Shown in pieces: positions 18,684 to 26,769 of a stretch of DNA of 64,000 bases. This DNA comes from Rhodospirillaceae bacterium (GTDB taxonomy: Bacteria; Pseudomonadota; Alphaproteobacteria; Rhodospirillales; Rhodospirillaceae): NCBI GenBank assembly GCA_018666155.1, contig JABJAH010000032.1, positions 1 through 64,000 on the forward strand, given 5' to 3'. A program made the position numbers and the translations under genes. Numbering within the stretch: position 1 is the stretch's first letter; each line of letters starts with the position of its first letter. The notes under the pieces are model-generated. The model worked only from the letters and a program-made list of their open reading frames with translations. It had not been told where the DNA came from and ran no database searches.

Positions 18684-19343
18684 ATGACTTTCAAGACCCG
18701 TCTGATGACGACACTAGGCAGCGCTGCTTTATGCGCTGGCCTGTCCATGGCTGCTGCCGGATCAGCATCAGCCCACAACGTTCTTAACGTAAGTGAAGCA
18801 CCAGCAGGGCATTTGTTCCCGATGGTTCTGAACGTCAATCATGGCTGTAAGGGCGCCCCGGTTATTGGCGCACGTGTCCAAATTCCCGATGGCATTGTTG
18901 ATGCGAAAGCGGTCGATAAGCAGGGCTGGGAAATCGAGTACAAGATGCGTGAACTGGAAACGCCGGTCATGCTTCACGGTCGTGAAGTGAAAGAGGTCAT
19001 CGGCGAAATCGTCTGGAAGAACCCGGCCGACACCATTCCATCGGATGGTTGGGCAACTTTCGAGTTCCGCGGCACGATCCCTAAAGAAGTTGGCAAGGTC
19101 ATGCACTTCAAGAACATCACTGTTTGCGAAGGCGGTAAGACCGACCCGTACGTCGATCTGCCGGAACAAGCGCTTGATGTGAACGATCCTGAGTTTGCCA
19201 AAAAGGCATGGGCGTTCATGACCGCGACACCTGGGCCAGCGCCGATGGTTATCGTTCGCAAGGCCAAGGGCCAGTACCCGTGGGAGTGGACACCGGAACA
19301 AGTTCGCGGTGATGCGTCAGCACAAGAAGCGATGGCGCGCTAA
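18684..19343 (+). CDS. Exported DUF1775/YcnI-like protein
   Basis: A 219-residue protein with a Sec signal peptide ending SASA near residue 30, so that the mature chain begins His-Asn-Val. This N-terminal histidine right after cleavage, followed by EAPAGHLFPMVLNVNHGCKG and ARVQIPDG, is the DUF1775 (YcnI) pattern; YcnI in Bacillus binds copper through a single-histidine brace. The mature part keeps tryptophans in GWEIEY and DGWATFEFRG. A role in periplasmic copper handling is likely by family. It lies after DUF1838 with a 191-base gap, so is probably transcribed separately, and ends in a strong terminator. Confidence 0.85.
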   Translation: MTFKTRLMTTLGSAALCAGLSMAAAGSASAHNVLNVSEAPAGHLFPMVLNVNHGCKGAPVIGARVQIPDGIVDAKAVDKQGWEIEYKMRELETPVMLHGREVKEVIGEIVWKNPADTIPSDGWATFEFRGTIPKEVGKVMHFKNITVCEGGKTDPYVDLPEQALDVNDPEFAKKAWAFMTATPGPAPMVIVRKAKGQYPWEWTPEQVRGDASAQEAMAR

Positions 19344-19365
19344 TCGCAAACACTTCGTTTTTGAG

Positions 19366-19400
19366 AAAACCCCGTCTCTTAGGTGAGGCGGGGTTTTTTT
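19366..19400 (+). terminator. Intrinsic terminator after DUF1775 gene
   Basis: AAAACCCCG plus CTC in the left arm (from 19366) pairs with GAGGCGGGGTTTT (19385-19397), followed by continued T to 19400. The T tract overlaps the 3' end of the convergent gene at 19399. Confidence 0.88.
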
Positions 19401-19974
19401 ATCGCCGCGGCCTGTCGCAGAATTCCTCGAACGCGGCCGCATGGCCGGCCATGCCTTTTTCGATCATGGCGCGCATCAAGTTATCACCGAGGTCAGCAAT
19501 GCCGACGAAGATGTCTGCCTTGGAGCCAAGGATGCTGGCCAAAGCGCTGGCGCGTATTTGGGGTGAAAGAGAGTCAAAAACGTCTCGGCATTTCACAATT
19601 GATAAGCCGTCGAGAAGATCATCATGACCGCTCTCCGACAGGTTCTGTGCACCGATTGTAAAGGCGGCAAAATCGAGCAGGCCTGGAGACAACCCTTCAG
19701 CGCGGGTCAAAACTTTTTCCGATGCGGCTGGATTCAATTTTGCTGTCGGCGCGGCATAGGCTTTGGCCCGTCTTATTCGGCCGTAGACAACGTCGTCCTG
19801 TCCACCAGAGCGCCCGGACCATTCTGGTTCACTTAAGAGAGAGCTTTCCGGAAAATCAGTTTCTGTACCGTTCGGCAATGAACAATAGACGATGCCACCA
19901 GCAACTTCTTCGACCGTGTAGGGGTGCCCGTCCTTGGTGTAGGCCGTCGAGCCAACTGGAAATCTCTCCGTCAT
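19399..19974 (-). CDS. Hypothetical protein
   Basis: A 191-residue soluble protein that I do not recognise. The N-terminal part (residues 1-45) looks like a small SH3-like barrel (VGSTAYTKDGHPYTVEEVAGGIVYCSL). The rest is helical, with DDVVYGRIRRAKAYAAP and a glycine/alanine-rich C-terminal region. No signal peptide or membrane segment. It is the last of three minus-strand genes (21692 to 19399) with 12 bases between it and the membrane protein upstream, so probably co-transcribed. Confidence 0.7.
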   Translation of the reverse strand: MTERFPVGSTAYTKDGHPYTVEEVAGGIVYCSLPNGTETDFPESSLLSEPEWSGRSGGQDDVVYGRIRRAKAYAAPTAKLNPAASEKVLTRAEGLSPGLLDFAAFTIGAQNLSESGHDDLLDGLSIVKCRDVFDSLSPQIRASALASILGSKADIFVGIADLGDNLMRAMIEKGMAGHAAAFEEFCDRPRR

Positions 19975-19986
19975 AGTTTTTCTTTC

Positions 19987-20787
19987 TTAGGGGCGGGTTA
20001 TATCTGCCCGTGGTCGGCCTTCTGGATTGTGCTGCGGTAGTATTGCAGAAGCGGGCCCCCAAAAGGGTGGAAAGTGCATGACCAATACAGAGATTGTCAG
20101 AGCGACAACTTGTCCCAGAATAAAGACATAAGGGTTCGCGAAAAGCGCGAGGTGTCCGAGGCTCAATATCAGATTCGGGAAATGGGCCAGTAGGATCTTC
20201 TTTTGGTTACTTTCTAGGATGTTGTGGTCCGGTGAGACTCGGCTATCCCAATACTTGGCATGCCAGAGGCCGTTCAGGGTGCCGCCGACGAGAAAAGTAC
20301 CCACCGCTGCTGCAACCGGCCCGAGCCCCGTCTTTTCGAATATCGACCAAATACTGAGCAGCAATTCGCCGGTGGCAAATCCCCAGGCAATACCAAAGGG
20401 AATGACGACGACCAGCACTAGAGGTCTACCGTAAGAAACCGTGCCCTTGCGCCAAATCACGCCATAGCCGAACAAGATGACGACCGTCAAAGCTGCCGTG
20501 CAGGCCAACCATAGTGGGTCACTGAGTTGATCCGGTCGTACGACCGGCACTGATCGCAAAGTGGGCATGACTCCCGCAGCCCACGACACAAGAAAGCAGG
20601 TGAAAAAGTACAGTCCGGCGCGTAGCCACGCTCGCTGCGGATCATAGACGCCCGTTGGTCTTCGCCGGTTTAGCCGAAATAGTGAAAGTCCTAAAACCAG
20701 GAGAACGGCCAAAGACCCTAGGACAAAACGGATTTCCCATGGCTCGCTGAACAAAACTCGAACTGGAATTATAAGTTCAGATGTCAC
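19987..20787 (-). CDS. Unknown integral membrane protein
   Basis: A 266-residue protein with about seven hydrophobic segments, for example IRFVLGSLAVLLVLGLSLF, LWLACTAALTVVILFGYGVIW and a paired C-terminal hairpin. I do not recognise a family. Between the fifth and sixth segments is a polar loop KYWDSRVSPDHNILESNQKK. The start is GTG at 20787, whose bases overlap the stop of the DUF3108 gene (GTGA), which indicates translational coupling. A role at the envelope together with the exported DUF3108 protein is inferred from this coupling only. Confidence 0.75.
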   Translation of the reverse strand: MTSELIIPVRVLFSEPWEIRFVLGSLAVLLVLGLSLFRLNRRRPTGVYDPQRAWLRAGLYFFTCFLVSWAAGVMPTLRSVPVVRPDQLSDPLWLACTAALTVVILFGYGVIWRKGTVSYGRPLVLVVVIPFGIAWGFATGELLLSIWSIFEKTGLGPVAAAVGTFLVGGTLNGLWHAKYWDSRVSPDHNILESNQKKILLAHFPNLILSLGHLALFANPYVFILGQVVALTISVLVMHFPPFWGPASAILPQHNPEGRPRADITRP

Positions 20788-21692
20788 GGGATCTCAGCAT
20801 CTGCGGTCCCGGCCTGTGCAATCTGTTCACAGGTCGCTGTATCGACCCGGCAGTCCGCAGTCAGGTTCATAACACTGGTAAAAGCGCGACCCTCTAAAAT
20901 GATCTGGACCGGTATAAACCGATCATCTGGGCTAAAGAGTATTTTGCCGCCGCTGTCCTGCATCGATTCTGTGCGCTCACGGTCGAATCCAAATACCGGC
21001 TCTATACCGGCGATCACCGGCACCAGTTCGACATCTTCGCCGCCGATCCAGAACAGGCGGGGAGCCTCAACTCGACCGACTAAGTCGTACCGTCTGCGGC
21101 CATCGTATACGGGTATTCGGAACTCATTTTCACGATGATGAACAATCTGCCCTCTTGCCGCGACAAAGGCGGCCATAGGGTCAAAGACTCCAACGCGCAT
21201 ATCGTCAGGGACCGGCTCCGGCGCTTTGCGGCCACGGTTCCAGTCGAGATCATCGAGGGCGATATCTTCGCCTGTCAAAGGATTAAAAGTTCGTTCGATA
21301 GGTCGCGCCAGGCCCGTCGTCAGATCATAGGCAATCGTCAGGGAGGATGAGATTTCCTCAGCAGCCCAGGCGCGATCAAATTGCCGAGGAACCGGGGTCG
21401 GGCCTTGGCCGGTTTCAATGACGAAAGTGCCATCACCTTTAACTTCGGCCCTGAAATCTTGGAACCAGCGGGCCATACCGCGTGTTTCCATCGTTAGCGT
21501 CGTCCGGTAGCCGGTTTCATTTTCGTCAAATTCAGCGAGAAAATCAGCCACATGCAATCCGCCGACTTTGAGATCGTAAGCCAGGCGCTCGGACAAGTTA
21601 TTGAGGGAAGCGGCAGAAACTGGTCCGCCTGCGAGGCTGAGGGCCATGCTAAGGGCTGGGACGGCGGCTAAGAATGAGGCGATGTGGCGCAT
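20784..21692 (-). CDS. Exported DUF3108 domain protein
   Basis: A 302-residue protein with an N-terminal signal peptide (ending near GPVSA, residue 28) and a DUF3108-type beta-rich body: LAYDLKVGGLHVADFLAEF, FDPMAAFVAARG, and a late VQIILEGRAFTSVMNL. DUF3108 proteins are periplasmic or outer-membrane-associated with unknown function. Two cysteines near the C-terminus (DCRVDTATCEQ) could form a disulfide. It heads a three-gene operon with the membrane protein and the hypothetical at 19399. ATG 21692 has a TAGGAG-type sequence nearby only on the plus strand, so the ribosome site is weak. Confidence 0.82.
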   Translation of the reverse strand: MRHIASFLAAVPALSMALSLAGGPVSAASLNNLSERLAYDLKVGGLHVADFLAEFDENETGYRTTLTMETRGMARWFQDFRAEVKGDGTFVIETGQGPTPVPRQFDRAWAAEEISSSLTIAYDLTTGLARPIERTFNPLTGEDIALDDLDWNRGRKAPEPVPDDMRVGVFDPMAAFVAARGQIVHHRENEFRIPVYDGRRRYDLVGRVEAPRLFWIGGEDVELVPVIAGIEPVFGFDRERTESMQDSGGKILFSPDDRFIPVQIILEGRAFTSVMNLTADCRVDTATCEQIAQAGTADAEIP

Positions 21693-21886
21693 AGGAGATG
21701 GTGGTCCAACTGCTAAATACGAGTGCCGACGATGAGCGCACTGTATTGGATTTAAATGGTGCGTACACCCCCGCTAACATCGGGCTGATCGCCCTGTGGC
21801 GGGCGTGGGGCCTGACACCTCGACCCCTTCACAAAGGCCAGGGGGTAGGGCATAAGGGATAGGTAAAGTTTAGGTGCAGGGGTGCC

Positions 21887-23050
21887 ATGAAGATCGCAGT
21901 TTTGAAGGAACGCCGGCCCGGGGAGACCCGCGTCGCAGCGACTCCCGAGACGGTTAAGAAATTCATTGGTCTAGCGTGCGGCGTAGTTGTCGAAAGTGGC
22001 GCCGGTGATTCGTCTCACATTTCCGATTCTGCCTTTGAGGAGGCGGGTGCCAGCATTGCTCAATCGGCTGCAGATGCTGTCAAAGGCGCGGACGTCATTC
22101 TCAAAGTCGCGCGCCCGATGACCGGTGCGGATGGAGAGAACGAAGTTTCGGGACTGCCTGCAAACACGATTCTGGTTTCCTCGCTCCAGGCGCTCACGGA
22201 AAAGGACACCGTTGAGGCGCTCGCGACGCAAAAGGTAACAGCCTTTGCGATGGAACTGATGCCACGCATTTCCCGCGCTCAATCCATGGATATCCTTTCG
22301 TCGCAGTCAAATTTATCGGGCTACAAAGCCGTTATCGATGCGGCTGCGACATTTGGTCGGGCGATGCCGATGATGATGACTGCTGCCGGTACAATCGCAC
22401 CCGCGCGGGTGCTTGTTTTTGGCGCGGGCGTTGCGGGGCTACAGGCCATCGCGACGGCAAAACGACTGGGCGCTGTCGTTATGGCGACAGATGTCCGCTA
22501 TGCCGCCAAAGAGCAGGTCGAGAGTCTCGGTGGAAAGTTTATCGTCGTCGATGAAGAAGCGATGAAGGCGGCCGAGACTGAAGGCGGCTACGCGAAAGAA
22601 ATGAGCGACGAGTTTAAGCAAAAGCAGGCTGACGCCGTGCGTGCGGAAGTCATCAAAGCTGACATCGTCATTACCACAGCCCTTATTCCAGGGCGCCCAG
22701 CGCCGAAGCTGGTTGCCGCCGATGTGGTGGCCGATATGAAGCCCGGTTCAATCATCGTCGACCTTGCCGTTGAATCAGGCGGTAACGTTGAAGGTTCTCA
22801 ATTCGGCGAGACGGTGATGACAGATAATGGTGTGACTATTATCGGGCACGCGAACATGCCGGCGCGGTTGGCTCGAGACTCAAGCGCCCTGTTCTCCCGC
22901 AATCTATTTAACTTCTTGTCCACCATGATCGACAAGGAAACCGGTAACCTTGCTATTGATTGGGACGACGATGTCGTCACCGGCACATTGGTGACCAAAG
23001 ACGGCAATGTTGTGCATCCCCGACTGACCGGGGAAGGAGGCAACTCATGA
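21887..23050 (+). CDS. pntAA: NAD(P) transhydrogenase alpha subunit part 1 (domain I)
   Basis: A 387-residue NAD(H)-binding subunit of proton-translocating transhydrogenase, homologous to the separate alpha1 subunit of Rhodospirillum rubrum. It shows MKIAVLKERRPGETRVAATPETV, SAFSYKAV-like SGYKAVIDAAATFGRAMP, the Rossmann loop VLVFGAGVAGLQAIATAKRLGAVV and the specificity acid in MATDVR. Together with pntAB and pntB it uses the proton gradient to reduce NADP+ with NADH, supplying NADPH. ATG at 21887. Its stop overlaps the pntAB start (ATGA at 23047), so the two are translationally coupled. Confidence 0.97.
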   Translation: MKIAVLKERRPGETRVAATPETVKKFIGLACGVVVESGAGDSSHISDSAFEEAGASIAQSAADAVKGADVILKVARPMTGADGENEVSGLPANTILVSSLQALTEKDTVEALATQKVTAFAMELMPRISRAQSMDILSSQSNLSGYKAVIDAAATFGRAMPMMMTAAGTIAPARVLVFGAGVAGLQAIATAKRLGAVVMATDVRYAAKEQVESLGGKFIVVDEEAMKAAETEGGYAKEMSDEFKQKQADAVRAEVIKADIVITTALIPGRPAPKLVAADVVADMKPGSIIVDLAVESGGNVEGSQFGETVMTDNGVTIIGHANMPARLARDSSALFSRNLFNFLSTMIDKETGNLAIDWDDDVVTGTLVTKDGNVVHPRLTGEGGNS

Positions 23051-23460
23051 ACACCCAAGCCGTTCCCGAGGCTGCTCAAGGCCTGGCCGACCAGGCTGAG
23101 ATGTTGGCAGAGAATGCGGAAATGCTGGCCGCGCAAGCCGGACAATTGGCTATGCAAGCGCAAGCCGCCGGGGGCGGAAACGAATTCTGGTACCTCGTTA
23201 CCATTTTCGTGCTGGCCGTTTTCGTTGGATTTTATGTCGTATGGAGTGTCACTCCAGCTCTTCATTCACCGCTGATGGCGGTCACCAATGCGGTGTCGTC
23301 GGTGATCATTGTTGGGGCTCTCATTGCAACTGGGCCGGAAGCGTTTACGACGTCAAAAGTACTTGGCTTTTTTGCGGTTATTCTTGCATCCGTGAATATA
23401 TTCGGCGGATTCATTGTGACCCAGCGCATGTTGGCCATGTTCAAGAAAAAAGCGAAGTAG
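23047..23460 (+). CDS. pntAB: NAD(P) transhydrogenase alpha subunit part 2 (membrane)
   Basis: A 137-residue membrane part of the transhydrogenase alpha chain (alpha2). After an unusual alanine/glutamine/leucine-rich N-terminal stretch of about 45 residues it has hydrophobic helices FWYLVTIFVLAVFVGFYVVW, VSSVIIVGALIATGP and a C-terminal helix ending NIFGGFIVTQRMLAMF. ATG at 23047 is chosen because it overlaps the pntAA stop; an in-frame upstream start would add a non-homologous leader. It contributes helices to the proton channel in the inner membrane. Confidence 0.95.
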   Translation: MNTQAVPEAAQGLADQAEMLAENAEMLAAQAGQLAMQAQAAGGGNEFWYLVTIFVLAVFVGFYVVWSVTPALHSPLMAVTNAVSSVIIVGALIATGPEAFTTSKVLGFFAVILASVNIFGGFIVTQRMLAMFKKKAK

Positions 23461-23469
23461 GGAACAGTT

Positions 23470-24858
23470 ATGGCACAAGGCGCTACACTACTCGCTTACC
23501 TCGTCTCAGGTGTTTTCTTCATCCTGACTTTGCGTGGGTTGTCGTCTCCTGAGACGGCGCGCCGCGGTAACACCTTTGGCATGGTCGGTATGACCATCGC
23601 TATTGTTACGACTTTGATTTCGCCGGAAGTGACAGCCTACGTCTGGATTGTCGTCGGCATTTTGATCGGTGGTACCGCTGGCACGATAATCGCCAAACGT
23701 ATTGAAATGACGGCATTGCCGCAGCTTGTCGCGGCGTTCCACAGTCTGGTTGGTATGGCGGCTGTACTCGTTTCATTTGGGGCGTTACTTGCGCCAGAGG
23801 CCTACGGGATCGGTGTTGTTGGGGCAATCAAGACCAGCAGTTTGGTGGAAATGTCGATCGGTCTTGCGATTGGGGCTATCACTTTCTCAGGGTCAGTCAT
23901 CGCCTTTGCAAAGCTGCAAGGCCTTATGTCGGGTAAACCGCTCGTTTTTCCGGGTCAGCATGCGCTCAATGCGCTCCTCGGCATCACTTTGCTCGTGCTC
24001 GTGATTTGGTTCTGCAACACGGAAAGCGTATCGCTGTTTCTACTGATCGCTCTGCTGAGTTTTGCGCTCGGCTTTCTTCTTATTCTCCCCATTGGCGGGG
24101 CCGACATGCCGGTCGTGGTGTCGATGCTCAATTCCTATTCAGGTTGGGCGGCAGCAGGGATCGGTTTCACCTTAGGTAACTCTCTGTTGATTATTGTCGG
24201 CGCGTTGGTCGGCTCGTCCGGTGCAATTTTGTCCTACATCATGTGTAAGGGCATGAATCGGTCCATCGTCAATGTCATCCTCGGGGGCTTCGGCGGGGAC
24301 GCTGCAGCTGGGCCAGCAGCGGCAACGGGTGACAGAAGTGTAAAGTCTGGTGCTGGTGAAGATGCCGCATTCATTATGAGCAACGCGTCTAAAGTGATCA
24401 TTGTTCCGGGATACGGCATGGCGGTTGCGCAGGCGCAACACGCACTACGCGAGATGGCCGACAAGTTGAAGGCCGAAGGCGTGGACGTGCGGTACGCTAT
24501 TCATCCCGTCGCGGGACGGATGCCTGGACACATGAACGTGCTCCTTGCTGAGGCGAATGTCCCCTATGACGAAGTATTTGAGTTGGAAGAGATCAACAAC
24601 GAATTCAGCACGGCAGACGTGGTTTATGTGATTGGCGCCAACGACGTCACCAATCCAGTGGCGAAGACCGACCCTCAAAGCCCGATCTACGGCATGCCGA
24701 TCCTTGACGTTGAAAAGGCAAAAACTGTCCTGTTCGTTAAAAGGTCGATGTCGGCGGGTTATGCCGGCGTCGACAATGAATTGTTCTTCCGTGATAACAC
24801 GATGATGTTGTTCGGCGACGCCAAAAAAATGACGGAAAAGATCGTCCAATCTCTCTAA
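23470..24858 (+). CDS. pntB: NAD(P) transhydrogenase beta subunit
   Basis: A 462-residue subunit with about nine N-terminal membrane helices (domain II) and a soluble C-terminal NADP(H)-binding domain III. Domain III motifs include SKVIIVPGYGMAVAQAQHAL, YAIHPVAGRMPGHMNVLLAEA and VIGANDVTNPVAKTDPQSPIYGMPIL, with the late KRSMSAGYAGVDNELF. Length matches the family. It begins nine bases after pntAB, so the three genes form one operon. The lipoprotein dehydrogenase at 24903 starts 44 bases later and may be read through. Confidence 0.97.
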   Translation: MAQGATLLAYLVSGVFFILTLRGLSSPETARRGNTFGMVGMTIAIVTTLISPEVTAYVWIVVGILIGGTAGTIIAKRIEMTALPQLVAAFHSLVGMAAVLVSFGALLAPEAYGIGVVGAIKTSSLVEMSIGLAIGAITFSGSVIAFAKLQGLMSGKPLVFPGQHALNALLGITLLVLVIWFCNTESVSLFLLIALLSFALGFLLILPIGGADMPVVVSMLNSYSGWAAAGIGFTLGNSLLIIVGALVGSSGAILSYIMCKGMNRSIVNVILGGFGGDAAAGPAAATGDRSVKSGAGEDAAFIMSNASKVIIVPGYGMAVAQAQHALREMADKLKAEGVDVRYAIHPVAGRMPGHMNVLLAEANVPYDEVFELEEINNEFSTADVVYVIGANDVTNPVAKTDPQSPIYGMPILDVEKAKTVLFVKRSMSAGYAGVDNELFFRDNTMMLFGDAKKMTEKIVQSL

Positions 24859-24902
24859 GGCTTCGTACAAAGAACCAGTGTGACCCCATAAGGCACTTCT
24901 CC

Positions 24903-25973
24903 ATGAGTAAAGACCTCCATAGCGGCCTGTCCCGCCGCCAGGTGCTGACAGGCACCACAGCCGTCGTCGCGGCAACGTCTTTGTCCGCTTGTGGCGGGGA
25001 TGAGGAAGAAGCCCCGGTTATTCGGCCAGATGGTGTTCCGATGGGCAGTTTTGGCGAAGAGTCGACTGCAGATGAGGTGACGGCGGGTCTCGATCTATCT
25101 GGCAAAACAGCGGTCATCACGGGCTGCAATTCTGGCCTTGGCTATGAAACCATGCGTGTGCTGGCCTCCCGTGGTGCTCATGTATTTGGCATCGCGCGCA
25201 ATATGGAAAAGGCGACGGACGCCTGTAATTCAGTGGACGGAAAAACGACACCATTCGCTGGAGATCTTGAGAATTTCGAAACGATGGCTGCTTGTGCAGA
25301 CGCGATTGGTGCGACTGGCACGCCTATCGATATGTTGATTCTCAACGCGGGCGTTATGGCGCTCCCAGAACTGCAGCAGGTCAACGGCATTGAACGCCAT
25401 TTTGTCATCAACCACTTAGGGCACTTTATCCTGGCCAACAGGTTGATGGAGCAAGTTAAGGCGGCCCCGCAAGGTCGGTTTGTGACCGTCGGGTCACAAG
25501 GGTATCTCTGGGCGCCAGACGACGGCATTCAGTTCGATAAGTTGGACGGCACATGGGATGAATATGTGCCCAATGACGCCTATGGGCATTCCAAGTTGGC
25601 CAATGGTTTGTTCTCGCTGGAACTCGCACGGCGTCTAGAAGGGTCGACGGCGACGTCAAATGTTATTCATCCGGGAGTGATAAATACCAATTTAGGGCGC
25701 CACTATCCGATCTATATCAAGATATTTGCAGGTCTATTCAGCTGGGCGTTGCCGTTCTTTAAATCTGTTGAGGCCGGCGCAGCCACGGAAACCTATGTGG
25801 CCACTGCGCCCGCACTGTCAGAAACAAGCGGATTCTATTTTGAGGACTGCAACCCCGTCGTTGCTGGTCACAACATGGAAAACGCGGCCATGGCTGAGAG
25901 GCTCTGGACCGTTTCAGAAGGTCTTACACAGGCCTACCTTGGATCGACGGACGATAGCGCCGAGCAAAGCTAA
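24903..25973 (+). CDS. Tat-lipoprotein short-chain dehydrogenase
   Basis: A 356-residue SDR-family protein with a twin-arginine lipoprotein signal: LSRRQVLTG, a hydrophobic stretch, then the lipobox LSAC with Cys30. The SDR core starts near residue 65 with GKTAVITGCNSGLGYETMRVL (TGxxxGxG), then LILNAGVMALPE (NAG motif), the serine strand VTVGSQGYLW and the catalytic pair in DAYGHSKLAN (YxxxK). The core resembles retinol dehydrogenase/WW-oxidoreductase-like SDRs. NAD(P)H dehydrogenases are normally cytosolic, so export and lipidation are unusual; Tat could carry it with cofactor bound. It lies right after the NADPH-producing transhydrogenase operon, 44 bases downstream. Substrate unknown. Confidence 0.85.
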   Translation: MSKDLHSGLSRRQVLTGTTAVVAATSLSACGGDEEEAPVIRPDGVPMGSFGEESTADEVTAGLDLSGKTAVITGCNSGLGYETMRVLASRGAHVFGIARNMEKATDACNSVDGKTTPFAGDLENFETMAACADAIGATGTPIDMLILNAGVMALPELQQVNGIERHFVINHLGHFILANRLMEQVKAAPQGRFVTVGSQGYLWAPDDGIQFDKLDGTWDEYVPNDAYGHSKLANGLFSLELARRLEGSTATSNVIHPGVINTNLGRHYPIYIKIFAGLFSWALPFFKSVEAGAATETYVATAPALSETSGFYFEDCNPVVAGHNMENAAMAERLWTVSEGLTQAYLGSTDDSAEQS

Positions 25974-25979
25974 CTCGGT

Positions 25980-26750
25980 TCATTCAGGCTTTTTGGAGTC
26001 TGCCCCTCGCACCTGTGCCGAGCCTATGCCAGCAGGAGCGGTGCCTTTGCGGAAATAGTATTCGAACGCTTCGTCGAAGCGTCCTGAGCCATAGGGCACG
26101 AAATACAGCGAAGCCATGCCTTCGAGAACATGGGCCTGTTCGATACCGCCTAGGATCATTGTTTCGAACCCCATCGCTTGAACGAGGTCTGCGACCCGCT
26201 CCATTGCCTCTTGGTCATTGCCCACCAAGGGAACGGTGACAGGGCCACCCGCTTGAGCCGGGTCAGCGACTATGTGATAGCCGACCGTATTAAAGGCTTT
26301 CACAACTTTAGACTTGGGCGCCCAGCCTTGGATCAATTCCCCCGCCGAGCTTTCAACTGCGCCGTTGCGATCGGGCTGTAGCGCCTTCAGCGTTGCGTTG
26401 GTGATATCGAAGACGATCTTGCCGTCTAGATTATCAACATTCGCCTTGATCAAATCTTCCGTGGCCTGCCAGAGCAGCGCCAGCACAATAATGTCAGCTT
26501 CTGCGATTGCCTTCGCGGACGTTTCTGCCCGCGCACCATTGCCAGTTTGAGCGACGAGGGCGGTTACTTTTTCTGATGTGGGAGTGCGAGAGCCATAAAT
26601 AACAGTATGGCCTGTTTCGGCGAACCGCGGGCCAATGGCGCCGCCCATCCGACCAGTGCCGATGACGGCGACGACGTCGGCGAACGCAGGAACACTGCTG
26701 AGCACATAAAGGGTTGCTGCAATGGCGGCCAATATATTGCGGGCGATCAT
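25980..26750 (-). CDS. Exported F420-dependent-reductase-like NADP-fold protein
   Basis: A 256-residue protein with a Sec-type signal peptide (MIARNILAAIAATLYVLSS, cleavage after AFA) that runs straight into the first strand of a Rossmann fold, VVAVIGTGRMGGAIGPRFAE (GxGxxG). The rest follows the NADP oxidoreductase/F420-dependent (PF03807) pattern: YGSRTPTSEKV, ADIIVLALLW, KVVKAFNTVGYHI, VPLVGNDQEAMERV. ATG 26750 is selected because AAGGAAAC precedes it and a signal peptide follows; the longer frame from 26888 overlaps the upstream gene. It is the last gene of a four-gene operon (29347 to 25980). Relatives reduce NADP or ferric compounds; the role of this exported form is unknown. Confidence 0.8.
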   Translation of the reverse strand: MIARNILAAIAATLYVLSSVPAFADVVAVIGTGRMGGAIGPRFAETGHTVIYGSRTPTSEKVTALVAQTGNGARAETSAKAIAEADIIVLALLWQATEDLIKANVDNLDGKIVFDITNATLKALQPDRNGAVESSAGELIQGWAPKSKVVKAFNTVGYHIVADPAQAGGPVTVPLVGNDQEAMERVADLVQAMGFETMILGGIEQAHVLEGMASLYFVPYGSGRFDEAFEYYFRKGTAPAGIGSAQVRGADSKKPE

Positions 26751-26769
26751 GGATGTTTCCTTATTAGGA

